Assembly (NCBI RefSeq): GCF_001282115.1
Contig: NZ_LJBR01000206.1
Span: 1-42,677 of the forward strand
Reading direction: 5' to 3'
Source: Streptomyces sp. NRRL B-24085
GTDB taxonomy: Bacteria; Actinomycetota; Actinomycetes; Streptomycetales; Streptomycetaceae
Length of the DNA: 42,677 nt
Under the pieces are notes generated by a model. The model searched no databases, was not told the DNA's origin, and was given only the letters and a program-made list of their open reading frames with translations. Position 1 is the stretch's first letter; each line of letters starts with the position of its first letter. This document shows, piece after piece, positions 24,525 through 31,223 of the stretch. The translations under genes were made by a program, and so were the position numbers.

Positions 24525-25727
24525 TCAGGCGGACGCGGCGGCGTAGCGGTTGGCGGGGCGCTGAAAGCCCAGGAGGCCGCGCAGGGTGTCGGACTCGTAC
24601 GCGGTGCGGAAGGCGCCCCGGCGTTGGAGTTCGGGGACCAGGCCGCGGGTGATCGCCGGGAGGTCGTGGCCCAGGACGGCGGGCCTGAGGCGGAAGCCGG
24701 TGAGACCCGCCTCCTGGAACTCGCCGAGCAGATCCGCCAGTTGGGCCGGGGTTCCGGTGAAGACGCGGGCGTCGCTCCGGTACGGCTCTCCCGCGAGCGA
24801 GTCGAGACGGTCCCTGCGGGCGGCGGCCTCGGCGGGGTCGTCGTCGAGGAAGACCAACAGGTCGCCGAAGACGTGCAGGAGTTCGTCGGCGCGGCCGGCC
24901 GCCTCCTGCTCCGCGCGGATCTCGGCCACGATGGCGCGGGCCTGGCCGGTGTCGTGCGGGGTGGTGTAACCGACATCGGTCTGGCGGGCGATGAGCCGGT
25001 ACGGGACGGTCTGGTGACCGAGGGCGGTGACCAGGGGCTGGCCCTGCGGCGGACGGGGCGTGATGGAGGGGCCCTTGACGCTGAAGTGCCTGCCCTCGAA
25101 GTCGATGTAGTGCAGCTTGTCGCGGTCGATGAAGCGGCCGGTGGCGACGTCGCGGATCTCGGCGTCGTCCTCCCAGCTGTCCCAGAGGCGGCGCACGACC
25201 TCCACGTAGTCCGCGGCCTCGTCGAAGAGGTCGTTGACCAGGCCCTGGGACTCGGGGCTGTCGTAGGCCTCGATGCGCGGGACGGTGCGGCGGCCGAAGT
25301 GCGCTGCCTCGTCGGGGCGCGCGGTGATCTGCACGCGCAGACCCGCGCGCCCTGTGCTGACGTAGTCCAGGGTGGCGATCGCCTTGGAGAGGTGGAACGG
25401 CTCGGTGTGGGTGACCACCGCCGTCGGGACCAGGCCGATGTGCCGGGTGAGCGGGGCGACGCGGGAGGCGATCAGCACTGCGTCGAGACGACCGCGGACC
25501 TGGTCGGTGCGCTCGTCCGGGTCGAGGAACCGGGAGGACTGCGGGCCCAGGCCGTCCTCGATGGTGACGAAGTCCAGCAGGCCGCGCTCGGCCTCGGTGA
25601 CCAGGTCGGCCCAGTATCCGGCGGTGAACAGTTCACGGGGCCGGGCCACCGGCTCACGCCAGGAGGCGGGGTGCCAGCCGGTGCCGTCCACGGCGACGGC
25701 GAGATGCAGCAGGGAAGAAGGGGACAC
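24525..25727 (-). CDS. LLM-class FMN-dependent monooxygenase
   Basis: A 400-residue flavin monooxygenase, related to but distinct from its neighbour. LHLAVAVDGTGWHPASWR at the start, LDFVTIEDGLGP, ATLDYVSTGRAGLRVQIT and PRPPQGQPLVTALG fit the NtaA-like LLM group. GTG 25727 is preferred, with AGGAAGG 9 bases upstream; TTG 25733 lies too close to that site. A cysteine-type leader peptide ends 81 bases upstream, so attenuation by cysteine supply is likely. Two different LLM enzymes in one operon suggest two substrates or two successive oxidations. FMN reductase is not encoded nearby and must come from elsewhere. Confidence 0.88.
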   Translation of the reverse strand: MSPSSLLHLAVAVDGTGWHPASWREPVARPRELFTAGYWADLVTEAERGLLDFVTIEDGLGPQSSRFLDPDERTDQVRGRLDAVLIASRVAPLTRHIGLVPTAVVTHTEPFHLSKAIATLDYVSTGRAGLRVQITARPDEAAHFGRRTVPRIEAYDSPESQGLVNDLFDEAADYVEVVRRLWDSWEDDAEIRDVATGRFIDRDKLHYIDFEGRHFSVKGPSITPRPPQGQPLVTALGHQTVPYRLIARQTDVGYTTPHDTGQARAIVAEIRAEQEAAGRADELLHVFGDLLVFLDDDPAEAAARRDRLDSLAGEPYRSDARVFTGTPAQLADLLGEFQEAGLTGFRLRPAVLGHDLPAITRGLVPELQRRGAFRTAYESDTLRGLLGFQRPANRYAAASA

Positions 25728-25757
25728 GAGCAAGTGCCTTCCTGGAGATCCGTACGA

Positions 25758-25771
25758 GAGGGCCGGCCCTC
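25758..25771. promoter_or_regulatory. 14-bp perfect palindrome in the leader of the monooxygenase genes
   Basis: GAGGGCCGGCCCTC lies between the leader-peptide stop and the ribosome site of the 25727 gene. It may be part of an attenuator fold. Confidence 0.35.
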
Positions 25772-25808
25772 GCGGAGGCGGGGCACGGCGGCTGGAGCAG
25801 CTGACGGG

Positions 25809-25895
25809 TCAGGAACAACAGAGCGCGGTGGACACGCGCTGGAGATCGATGTGGGGCCGGGAGTGGAGGTGGGCGGAGCGGAGTGCGCGGATCAC
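25809..25895 (-). CDS. 28-residue cysteine-type leader peptide (internal to the sulfur operon)
   Basis: GTG 25895 is preceded by AGGAGGAGGT at good spacing. The peptide contains HIDLQRVSTALCCS and ends right after two TGT Cys codons and Ser. This is the actinobacterial leader-peptide family with the core RRHIDL-x-RVSSA(I/L)C that precedes sulfur and cysteine genes. The ribosome would stall at the Cys codons when charged Cys-tRNA is scarce, changing folding of the 81-base stretch before the monooxygenase genes. It lies between the GNAT gene (56 bases upstream) and the LLM genes. Confidence 0.8.
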   Translation of the reverse strand: MIRALRSAHLHSRPHIDLQRVSTALCCS

Positions 25896-25951
25896 GCCCG
25901 TCACCTCCTCCTTCTGGGCGCGCGACGGCGCCCGGCAGATCTCGTCGTGAG

Positions 25952-26707
25952 TCACAACACCCGGCTTTCCCGCGATGTTCCCGGGCTGCGGACAAGAAGG
26001 ACGGGTGAGCGGCGGCGCAGGGTGAAGCCGATCGACTCGTAGAGCCGGATGGCGTTCGCGTTGTCCGCGGCCGCGTGCAGGAACGGGGTGTCGCCGCGCT
26101 CCCGGATCCCGGCGGCGACCGCGCGGACCAGGCGGGTGGCCAGTCCCCTGCCGCGGTGTGCGGGGTCGGTGCAGACCGCGCTGATCTCGGTCCAGCCGGG
26201 CGGGCGCAGCCGCTCGCCGGCGAGGGCGATCAGGCGTCCCCGGTCGCGGATGCCGAGGTAGGTGCCGAGTGCGACGGTCCGCTTGCGGAAGGGGCCGGGT
26301 CTGGTGCGGGCGACCAGGTCCAGGATCTCGGGCACGTCGTCGGGGCCGAGCCGTACCGCCTCGGGTGCGCGTTCGGCCCGCAGCGCGGTGTCGACGAGCT
26401 GGACGCCCACTCCCCCGCCGACGATCTCCCACCCGTCGGGGACCTGCTCGACGGGCTTGATCCGTACGGTGGTTCCGGGGCCGACGAGGGTGTGCAGGTC
26501 GGCCCAGGCTGCCGGGTCACCGGGATCGGCGAGGGCGGCGAAGGCGTAGACGTCGTCCGGGTAGCGGGCGGCCAGGCCGACGCGTTCGGCGAGGTGGGCG
26601 TGCGGGCCGGTGAGCGCTGCCCATACGGCGTTGTCGAGGACGGAGACGGGGTGTGCGGGGGGTCTCAGGGGGGCTCCGCCTCCGCGGAGTCGGGTCTGCT
26701 GGGCCAC
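25952..26707 (-). CDS. GNAT-family N-acetyltransferase
   Basis: A 251-residue protein. The N-terminal half is a poorly conserved extra domain. The C-terminal half is a GNAT fold with the acetyl-CoA loop CTDPAHRGRGLATRLV and the closing segment NANAIRLYESIGF, close to the FR47-like group. It would transfer an acetyl group from acetyl-CoA to an amine. Its place between an ABC importer and flavin monooxygenases matches Bacillus SnaA (YtmI) and SnaB (YxeL), which N-acetylate S-substituted cysteines before the monooxygenase acts. The start is GTG 26707; the ribosome site GGAAGGG is rather far, so the start is less certain. Confidence 0.85.
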   Translation of the reverse strand: MAQQTRLRGGGAPLRPPAHPVSVLDNAVWAALTGPHAHLAERVGLAARYPDDVYAFAALADPGDPAAWADLHTLVGPGTTVRIKPVEQVPDGWEIVGGGVGVQLVDTALRAERAPEAVRLGPDDVPEILDLVARTRPGPFRKRTVALGTYLGIRDRGRLIALAGERLRPPGWTEISAVCTDPAHRGRGLATRLVRAVAAGIRERGDTPFLHAAADNANAIRLYESIGFTLRRRSPVLLVRSPGTSRESRVL

Positions 26708-26764
26708 GGAGGCGGAGTCCCTTCCAGGTCAACGGATGTGCGTGTCAGACGTACTGATGGGCCA

Positions 26765-27787
26765 TCAGGAGTTGTCCAGCGGCAGCCCGGGCGGGTTGAT
26801 CTCCGACTTGGTCACGGCGTCGTTGGAGAGGTTCCACGCGGCGAGCCACTTGGCGTACTGGCCGTTGTCGATCAGGTGGTTGATCGCGTCGGCGAGGGGC
26901 TTCGCGAGACCGCTGTCCTTCTTGGCGGTCGCGGCGATCAGGCCCTGGAGGGAGTCACCGGCGCCGGAGTACTGGCCCGCGATCTTCGTCGCGTTGGGCG
27001 TGCCTGCGGTCTGGGTGACGTGGTACGAGAGGTTGGGGCTGGGGCCGAGGTAGGAGTCGATCTTGCCGCTGCCCAGGGCCAGGTAGATGCTGGGGCTGTC
27101 CTGGAAGTACTTGATCGTGAGCTTCTTGCCCTCCTTCTCCAGCTTGTTCTGCCACTCCAGCAGGATCCGCTCCTGGTTGGTGCCGGCGCCGACCGAGACG
27201 GTCTGGCCGGCGAGGGCCTCGTAGTCACCGTCGAAGGTCCACTTCGACGTCTTGAGCGTCTCGAAGGCGAGGTCGTCCTTGCGGTAGGAGGCGAACTCGT
27301 ACTTCTGCTTGCGCTCCTCGGTGTCGGTGATGTTGGAGAAGCCGACGTTCACCTTGCCGCTGTCGATGCCGACGAAGAGGTTCTCCCAGGTGAACCGCTT
27401 GACCTCGGGCTTCAGTCCGAGGACGGCGGCGACCAGGCGGGCCAGGTCGGTCTCGGAGCCGGTGAGGGTCTTCTGGTCGCTGCCCACGAAGCCCAGCGGC
27501 GGCGAACCGGAGGGGAGGGTGCCGGACCCGATGACCAGCTTGCCGCTCTTTCTGACGGCGTCGGGCAGTTCGGCGCTGATGGACTTCACCTCGGCGACCT
27601 TGAGCGTGGTCTCCTTGGCGGCGCCGTTGGAGAGCCGGCCCACGGTGACCGTGCCGGCGCTGTCGGTCGTCCTGGTGGCGGCGTCGCTGTCACCGCCGCA
27701 GGCGGCGAGCCCGCCGGCGAGGGCGGTGACGGCGGTGGCCGCGGTGATGCCGCGCACGAGGCTGCGCCGGGAGGGGTGAAGAGGCAT
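26765..27787 (-). CDS. ABC transporter substrate-binding lipoprotein, polar amino acid type
   Basis: A 340-residue family-3 solute-binding protein. The signal peptide has a twin-arginine-like SRRSLVRG and a lipobox LAAC with Cys30, so it is probably exported folded and lipid-anchored. The mature part has GKLVIGSGTLPSGSPPLGF, ENLFVGIDSGKVNVGFSNIT and KKDSGLAKPLADAINHLI, typical of polar amino acid binders. AAGGA precedes ATG 27787. It is the third gene of an importer operon and supplies substrate to the adjacent permease and ATPase. Context points to a cystine-like or S-substituted cysteine ligand; that is inference. Confidence 0.9.
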   Translation of the reverse strand: MPLHPSRRSLVRGITAATAVTALAGGLAACGGDSDAATRTTDSAGTVTVGRLSNGAAKETTLKVAEVKSISAELPDAVRKSGKLVIGSGTLPSGSPPLGFVGSDQKTLTGSETDLARLVAAVLGLKPEVKRFTWENLFVGIDSGKVNVGFSNITDTEERKQKYEFASYRKDDLAFETLKTSKWTFDGDYEALAGQTVSVGAGTNQERILLEWQNKLEKEGKKLTIKYFQDSPSIYLALGSGKIDSYLGPSPNLSYHVTQTAGTPNATKIAGQYSGAGDSLQGLIAATAKKDSGLAKPLADAINHLIDNGQYAKWLAAWNLSNDAVTKSEINPPGLPLDNS

Positions 27788-27825
27788 GGCTGTCCTTAGG
27801 AGTTGGAGAGAGGGAGGAAAGAGGT

Positions 27826-28590
27826 TCAGAGGACCTTGCTCAGGAAGTCCCGGGTCCGTTCGTGCCGTGGCCGGTCCAGGACCTCGGAGGGCGGCCCCTG
27901 CTCGACGATCCGACCGCCGTCGATGAAGACGACCCGGTCGGCGATCTCGCGGGCGAAGCCGATCTCGTGGGTGACGATGACGAGGGTGGTGCCGCTGGTC
28001 GCCAGGTCCTTGATGACGGCCAGGACCTCGCCGACGAGCTCCGGGTCGAGGGCGGAGGTCGGCTCGTCGAAGAGGATGACGCCCGGCCGCAGGGCGAGGG
28101 CGCGGGCGATGGCCACCCGCTGCTGCTGGCCGCCTGACAACTGGCGCGGATAGGCGCCGGTCCTGTCGGCCAGGCCCACCCGGCCGAGAAGTGCCCGGGC
28201 CAGCTCCTGCGCCTCCGTCCTGCCGAGCCTGCCGGTCGCCACCGGGGCGGCGGCCACGTTGTCGAGGACGGTCAGGTGCGGGAAGAGGTTGAAGTTCTGG
28301 AAGACGAATCCGATGCGGCTGCGCTGGGTCAGGATGGCTCGTTCGCTCAGCTCCTTGAGCCGCTCCCCCTGGCGTCGGACGCCGATGAGCTCGTCGTTGA
28401 CGCTGACGTAGCCGATCTCCGGCTTCTCCAGGTGGTTGATGACCCGCAGCAGGGTGGACTTCCCGGAGCCGGACGGGCCGAGGATGACGGTGACCTCGCC
28501 GGGGCGCACGGTCAGGTCGACTCCGTCCAGGACGCGGTGGGCGCCGTACCACTTGTGCACACCGTGCACTTCGAGAGCTGCGGCGGTCAT
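27826..28590 (-). CDS. ABC transporter ATP-binding protein, polar amino acid type
   Basis: A 254-residue ABC ATPase of the HisP/GlnQ group. Walker A is GPSGSGKST (residues 38-46), the Q-loop lies in FVFQNFNLFPH, the signature is LSGGQQQRVAIARAL, and Walker B is VILFDEPTSALDPE. It powers amino-acid import at the inner face of the membrane. The ATG at 28590 overlaps the permease stop (ATGA), so synthesis is coupled. The binding-protein gene follows after 38 bases. Confidence 0.94.
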   Translation of the reverse strand: MTAAALEVHGVHKWYGAHRVLDGVDLTVRPGEVTVILGPSGSGKSTLLRVINHLEKPEIGYVSVNDELIGVRRQGERLKELSERAILTQRSRIGFVFQNFNLFPHLTVLDNVAAAPVATGRLGRTEAQELARALLGRVGLADRTGAYPRQLSGGQQQRVAIARALALRPGVILFDEPTSALDPELVGEVLAVIKDLATSGTTLVIVTHEIGFAREIADRVVFIDGGRIVEQGPPSEVLDRPRHERTRDFLSKVL

Positions 28591-29570
28591 ACGGCGGCCT
28601 CCCTGCGGATGCGGGCGCGCAGGTCGGTGAGGCCGGCCCGCAGCTTCTGGAGCGGGGTCGGCGGCAGGGAGCGGGTGGCGCCCCGGGCGTAGTGCCGCTC
28701 GACGTAGAACTGGACGACCGAGACGGCGCTGGTCAGGATCAGGTACCAGACGGTGGCGACCAGCAGCAGCGGCACGATGTCGCCGGGGTACGTGGCGCCC
28801 ATGGACTGCACGGTGCCGAACAGGTCCAGCAGCGAGACGTAGAAGACCAGCGAGGTGCTCTTGACCAGGCCGATGAGCTGGTTGACGTAGTTCGGGGTGA
28901 TGGAGCGCAGCGCCTGCGGGAAGACGATCCGGCGGAACTGGTAGCTCTTGGGCAGGCCGAGGGCGGAGGCCGCCTCGTGCTGGCCCTGGTCGACGGAGAG
29001 GATGCCGCCGCGGACGACCTCGGCCGCGTAGGCGGCCTCGTTGAGGCTGAGCCCGATCACGGCGATGACCATGTCGGTGGCGAGCCGGGACTCGTCGAAG
29101 GAGAAGAAGGCCGGCCCGAAAGGGACGCCGACGCTCAACGTCCTGTACAGAGCCGAGAAGTTGTAGAGGAAGAGCAGGACGACGATCAGCGGGATCGAGC
29201 GCAGCGCCCAGACGTAGGTCCAGCTCACCGCCCGCAGCACCGGGCTCTTCGAAAGCCGGGCCAGGGCGAGCAGGATGCCGCCGAGCAGCCCCAGAACCGC
29301 GCTGTAGGCGGTGACTTCGAGAGTGATCAGGAGCCCGTCGAGGACGGTCGGCCGCAGGAACCAGTAGCCGAAGCGGTCCCACTGGTAGAACGGGTTGGTC
29401 GCCAGGCCGTGGACGAACTGGGCCGCCAGGACCAGGACGACGGCGGTGGCGATCCAGCGTCCGGGCCGTCGCAGTGGCACAACCCGCTGCGCTGTGAGGT
29501 GTTTTGACGGTACGTCGGGCAGCGGCGGTGCCTCGGTGACGGACACGGCGGCGCCTGGGGGTTCACTCAT
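28587..29570 (-). CDS. ABC transporter permease, polar amino acid type
   Basis: A 327-residue membrane protein with several helices. It carries the permease EAA loop NEAAYAAEVVRGGILSVDQG followed by QHEAASALGLP, diagnostic of the HisMQ/GlnP family. A longer cytoplasmic N-terminus than usual precedes the first helix. A single permease gene implies a homodimeric channel. ATG 29570 has GGAGC 7 bases upstream; that site can pair with CTCC in a hairpin (29573-29603). A 49-residue leader peptide and a candidate promoter lie upstream. First structural gene of the sulfur import operon. Confidence 0.92.
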   Translation of the reverse strand: MSEPPGAAVSVTEAPPLPDVPSKHLTAQRVVPLRRPGRWIATAVVLVLAAQFVHGLATNPFYQWDRFGYWFLRPTVLDGLLITLEVTAYSAVLGLLGGILLALARLSKSPVLRAVSWTYVWALRSIPLIVVLLFLYNFSALYRTLSVGVPFGPAFFSFDESRLATDMVIAVIGLSLNEAAYAAEVVRGGILSVDQGQHEAASALGLPKSYQFRRIVFPQALRSITPNYVNQLIGLVKSTSLVFYVSLLDLFGTVQSMGATYPGDIVPLLLVATVWYLILTSAVSVVQFYVERHYARGATRSLPPTPLQKLRAGLTDLRARIRREAAV

Positions 29571-29572
29571 GA

Positions 29573-29603
29573 GGGGGCTCCGGCGGAGTCGGGAGATTCC
29601 CCC
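29573..29603 (-). promoter_or_regulatory. hairpin that can mask the permease ribosome site
   Basis: Arms GGGGG (29573-29577) and CCCCC (29599-29603) enclose CTCC/GGAG pairing. In the transcript the GGAG upstream of ATG 29570 would be paired. This could be the effector fold of the leader-peptide attenuator. Confidence 0.4.
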
Positions 29604-29675
29604 GGGACACGGCGAACGGGGCGTACTACAGGCGCAGGACGCGACGCACGGGAACCGGGGGCGGGGCGGACGACG

Positions 29676-29697
29676 GCACACCGCGAGCGCGGTGTGC
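29676..29697 (-). terminator. perfect hairpin downstream of the leader peptide (attenuator candidate)
   Basis: GCACACCGC (29676-29684) and GCGGTGTGC (29689-29697) with a 4-base loop GAGC, about 33 bases past the leader-peptide stop and 100 bases before the permease start. Confidence 0.55.
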
Positions 29698-29729
29698 GTC
29701 AGGAACGCGGGGGCTGCGGAGGCGGAAGG

Positions 29730-29879
29730 TCAGCCCCGACAGCGGGCACGGCCCGGTGCGGTACACAGTGCGCTGCTCACGCGGAGCAGGTCGACGGCCC
29801 GGTTGGCGACCAGCGGGTCGCCGTACGGCCGTACGCAGCCCGGAGAACGGCGTGCGGCCGTCCTGGGAGCTGCGTACAT
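29730..29879 (-). CDS. 49-residue leader peptide upstream of the ABC importer
   Basis: ATG 29879 to TGA 29730. The C-terminal half holds NRAVDLLRVSSALC followed by a second Cys four residues from the end. This is the same family core as the leader at 25809. It is longer than usual and also has a Cys at residue 15. Downstream come a perfect 9-bp hairpin and a ribosome-site hairpin, the arrangement of a translation-controlled attenuator. The start is inferred from the only ATG in frame; the ribosome site is weak (GGTGA). Confidence 0.7.
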   Translation of the reverse strand: MYAAPRTAARRSPGCVRPYGDPLVANRAVDLLRVSSALCTAPGRARCRG

Positions 29880-29958
29880 GTCGGTCACCGTCGCTGTTCT
29901 CGGGGGTCTCGCGGGACCCGTGGAGCCTGTGGCTGAAACAGGCCCTTGTCGGACCCGT

Positions 29959-29989
29959 AGGTTAAGGCAGTCGTCCGAACCGCTGTCAA
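29959..29989 (-). promoter_or_regulatory. candidate promoter of the leader/ABC importer operon
   Basis: On the minus strand: -35 TTGACA (complement of 29984-29989), 19-bp spacer, -10 TAACCT (complement of 29959-29964). The predicted start is about 75 bases before the leader ATG. The -35 is consensus; the spacer is long. Confidence 0.5.
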
Positions 29990-30012
29990 TGCCGGTCCAT
30001 CAGGTGAAACGG

Positions 30013-30783
30013 TCAGGCGCTGCGAGCCGCGTGCGCGGCCCAGTCCAGGATCTGTACGGCGGCCCCGGCGGCCTCCAGGCCCCGACAGCGGGCATGGTGG
30101 CGGCGGGCGATGCCGTCGAGGTCGAGGTGGGCGCCGAAGGCCGGACGGGCGGTCAGCCGGCGGGCGTAGGCCCACAGGGTGGGGTGGTCGGCGACGCGCC
30201 GCACGGCGTCGGCGTCCAGGTGGTGGCGGTGCACGGTGTCGAGTTGGACCAGCGTCACCCACAACTCGACGTCGGCGGCCGTGATGTGATCCCGGATCAG
30301 GTGGTCGCGTCCGACCAGCCAGCGCTCCAGCGAGCCGAGGGAGTCCAGCAACCGCTCCAGCGCGGCGGCCCGTTCGGGCACCCCGCCGCCCGCCGAACCG
30401 GCGTGCTGCGCTGCCTGCCCGATACCGTCGCACATCCGCTCGACGGCCTCGGTCTCCGACTCCGCTCCGCACGGGTACAGCGCCGGGCGGCCGCCGCCGA
30501 AGTGCCGGGCGAGGTCGCGGGTGATGTCGGCGGCGTGGGTGCTGACGATCCGTCCGGACCAGTCGTCGCTGAGCACCGGCGCGACGGCCGCGCCGGGGTA
30601 CCGGTGGGCACTGGCCTCGTACAGCGGGCGCAGCGCGGAGTGGCCTCCGTCGGGACAGTCGGGGACCGGGTCCAGGAAGGTCACGGGACAGACGTCGTCG
30701 AGGCCGAGCAGGCTGTGCACGACGGCGATGCGCAGACCGTCCGCGCAGGCGGCGGCCAGGTGGAGCCGGTAGCGGCGCGGCAC
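30013..30783 (-). CDS. glutathione S-transferase-like, glutathionyl-hydroquinone-reductase family (5' end apparently frameshifted)
   Basis: The open frame from GTG 30783 gives 256 residues. VSTHAADITRDLARHF, the GST C-terminal helix region, and HLDLDGIARRHHARCRG at the end match the ECM4/YqjG glutathionyl-hydroquinone reductases. The family's CPWA active site is represented by C-A-D-G in LAAACADGLRIAVVHS: the Cys is kept and Pro/Trp are lost. Upstream in the same frame lie FRGRIGQDARSGHYAV, normal family residues without a start codon. A good start with its own ribosome site occurs in another frame at 30880. The functional gene was therefore probably 30013-30880. Actinobacteria use mycothiol, so the thiol partner may be mycothiol. 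Confidence 0.75.
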   Translation of the reverse strand: MPRRYRLHLAAACADGLRIAVVHSLLGLDDVCPVTFLDPVPDCPDGGHSALRPLYEASAHRYPGAAVAPVLSDDWSGRIVSTHAADITRDLARHFGGGRPALYPCGAESETEAVERMCDGIGQAAQHAGSAGGGVPERAAALERLLDSLGSLERWLVGRDHLIRDHITAADVELWVTLVQLDTVHRHHLDADAVRRVADHPTLWAYARRLTARPAFGAHLDLDGIARRHHARCRGLEAAGAAVQILDWAAHAARSA

Positions 30784-30880
30784 GGCGTAGTGCCCACTGC
30801 GCGCGTCCTGTCCGATCCGGCCCCGGAAGGCGGGGGCCGGATCGGACAGCGGGGACGTGGGCGAGCGGTGTGACGGACAT
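30784..30880 (-). other. displaced 5' end of the glutathionyl-hydroquinone-reductase-like gene
   Basis: ATG 30880 follows GGGGAGACCC. Removing one base from the GGGG run at 30851-30854 joins MSVTPLAHV to PLSDPAPAFRGRIGQDARSG and then to the main frame. The total of 868 bases is one more than a multiple of three. Either the gene is inactivated or the base is a sequencing error. Confidence 0.6.
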
Positions 30881-30978
30881 GGGTCTCCCCGGGGTGTCGG
30901 TGCGCAGACGTACGCGCGGCGGAAGCGTCGTCGGGCCGAAGGTGCGGGCCGGGACAGGGAGGTGGGCGGCGGCCGGGC

Positions 30979-31101
30979 TCAGCCCAGGGGCCTGATCGCG
31001 CTGCTGACCCGCAGCAGATCGATGTGACGGCGGGAGGTGAGGAGAGGCGAGGGCCGGGAGGTACGGCTCACTCGGCCGACGGCCGGTTCAAGGCGCCTCA
31101 T
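30979..31101 (-). CDS. 40-residue leader peptide without cysteine
   Basis: ATG 31101, with AGGG 6 bases upstream, to TGA 30979. It contains SRRHIDLLRVSSAI, the same core as the two other leaders, but the next residues are R-P-L-G where the family normally has Cys. It ends 98 bases before the probable start of the glutathionyl-hydroquinone-reductase-like gene. Either it senses something other than cysteine, or it has lost the sensing codon. Confidence 0.7.
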   Translation of the reverse strand: MRRLEPAVGRVSRTSRPSPLLTSRRHIDLLRVSSAIRPLG

Positions 31102-31115
31102 GTTTCCCTACCTGT

Positions 31116-31143
31116 TCACTAGGATTCCCGTCTGGAGTGTCGA
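31116..31143 (-). promoter_or_regulatory. weak candidate promoter of the third leader peptide
   Basis: Minus strand TCGACA (complement of 31138-31143), 16-bp spacer, TAGTGA (complement of 31116-31121), about 15 bases before ATG 31101. Confidence 0.3.
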
Positions 31144-31185
31144 TCGGGCCGGGGCGCACGTCAAGGGGGCGTCCACGAGGTGGGC

Positions 31186-31216
31186 AGGGGCGGAGCGGGA
31201 ACCCCGCCCCGCCCCT
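31186..31216 (-). terminator. terminator of the dehydratase gene
   Basis: AGGGGCGGAGCGGG (31186-31199) pairs with CCCGCCCCGCCCCT (31203-31216), 13 of 14 positions, loop 3 bases, just past the dehydratase stop. Confidence 0.75.
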
Positions 31217-31223
31217 TTCCGGA

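Noticed and set aside
25728..25951. A SAM or S-box riboswitch before the monooxygenase genes
   Set aside because: No S-box core is visible; the leader peptide with consecutive Cys codons explains the region better.
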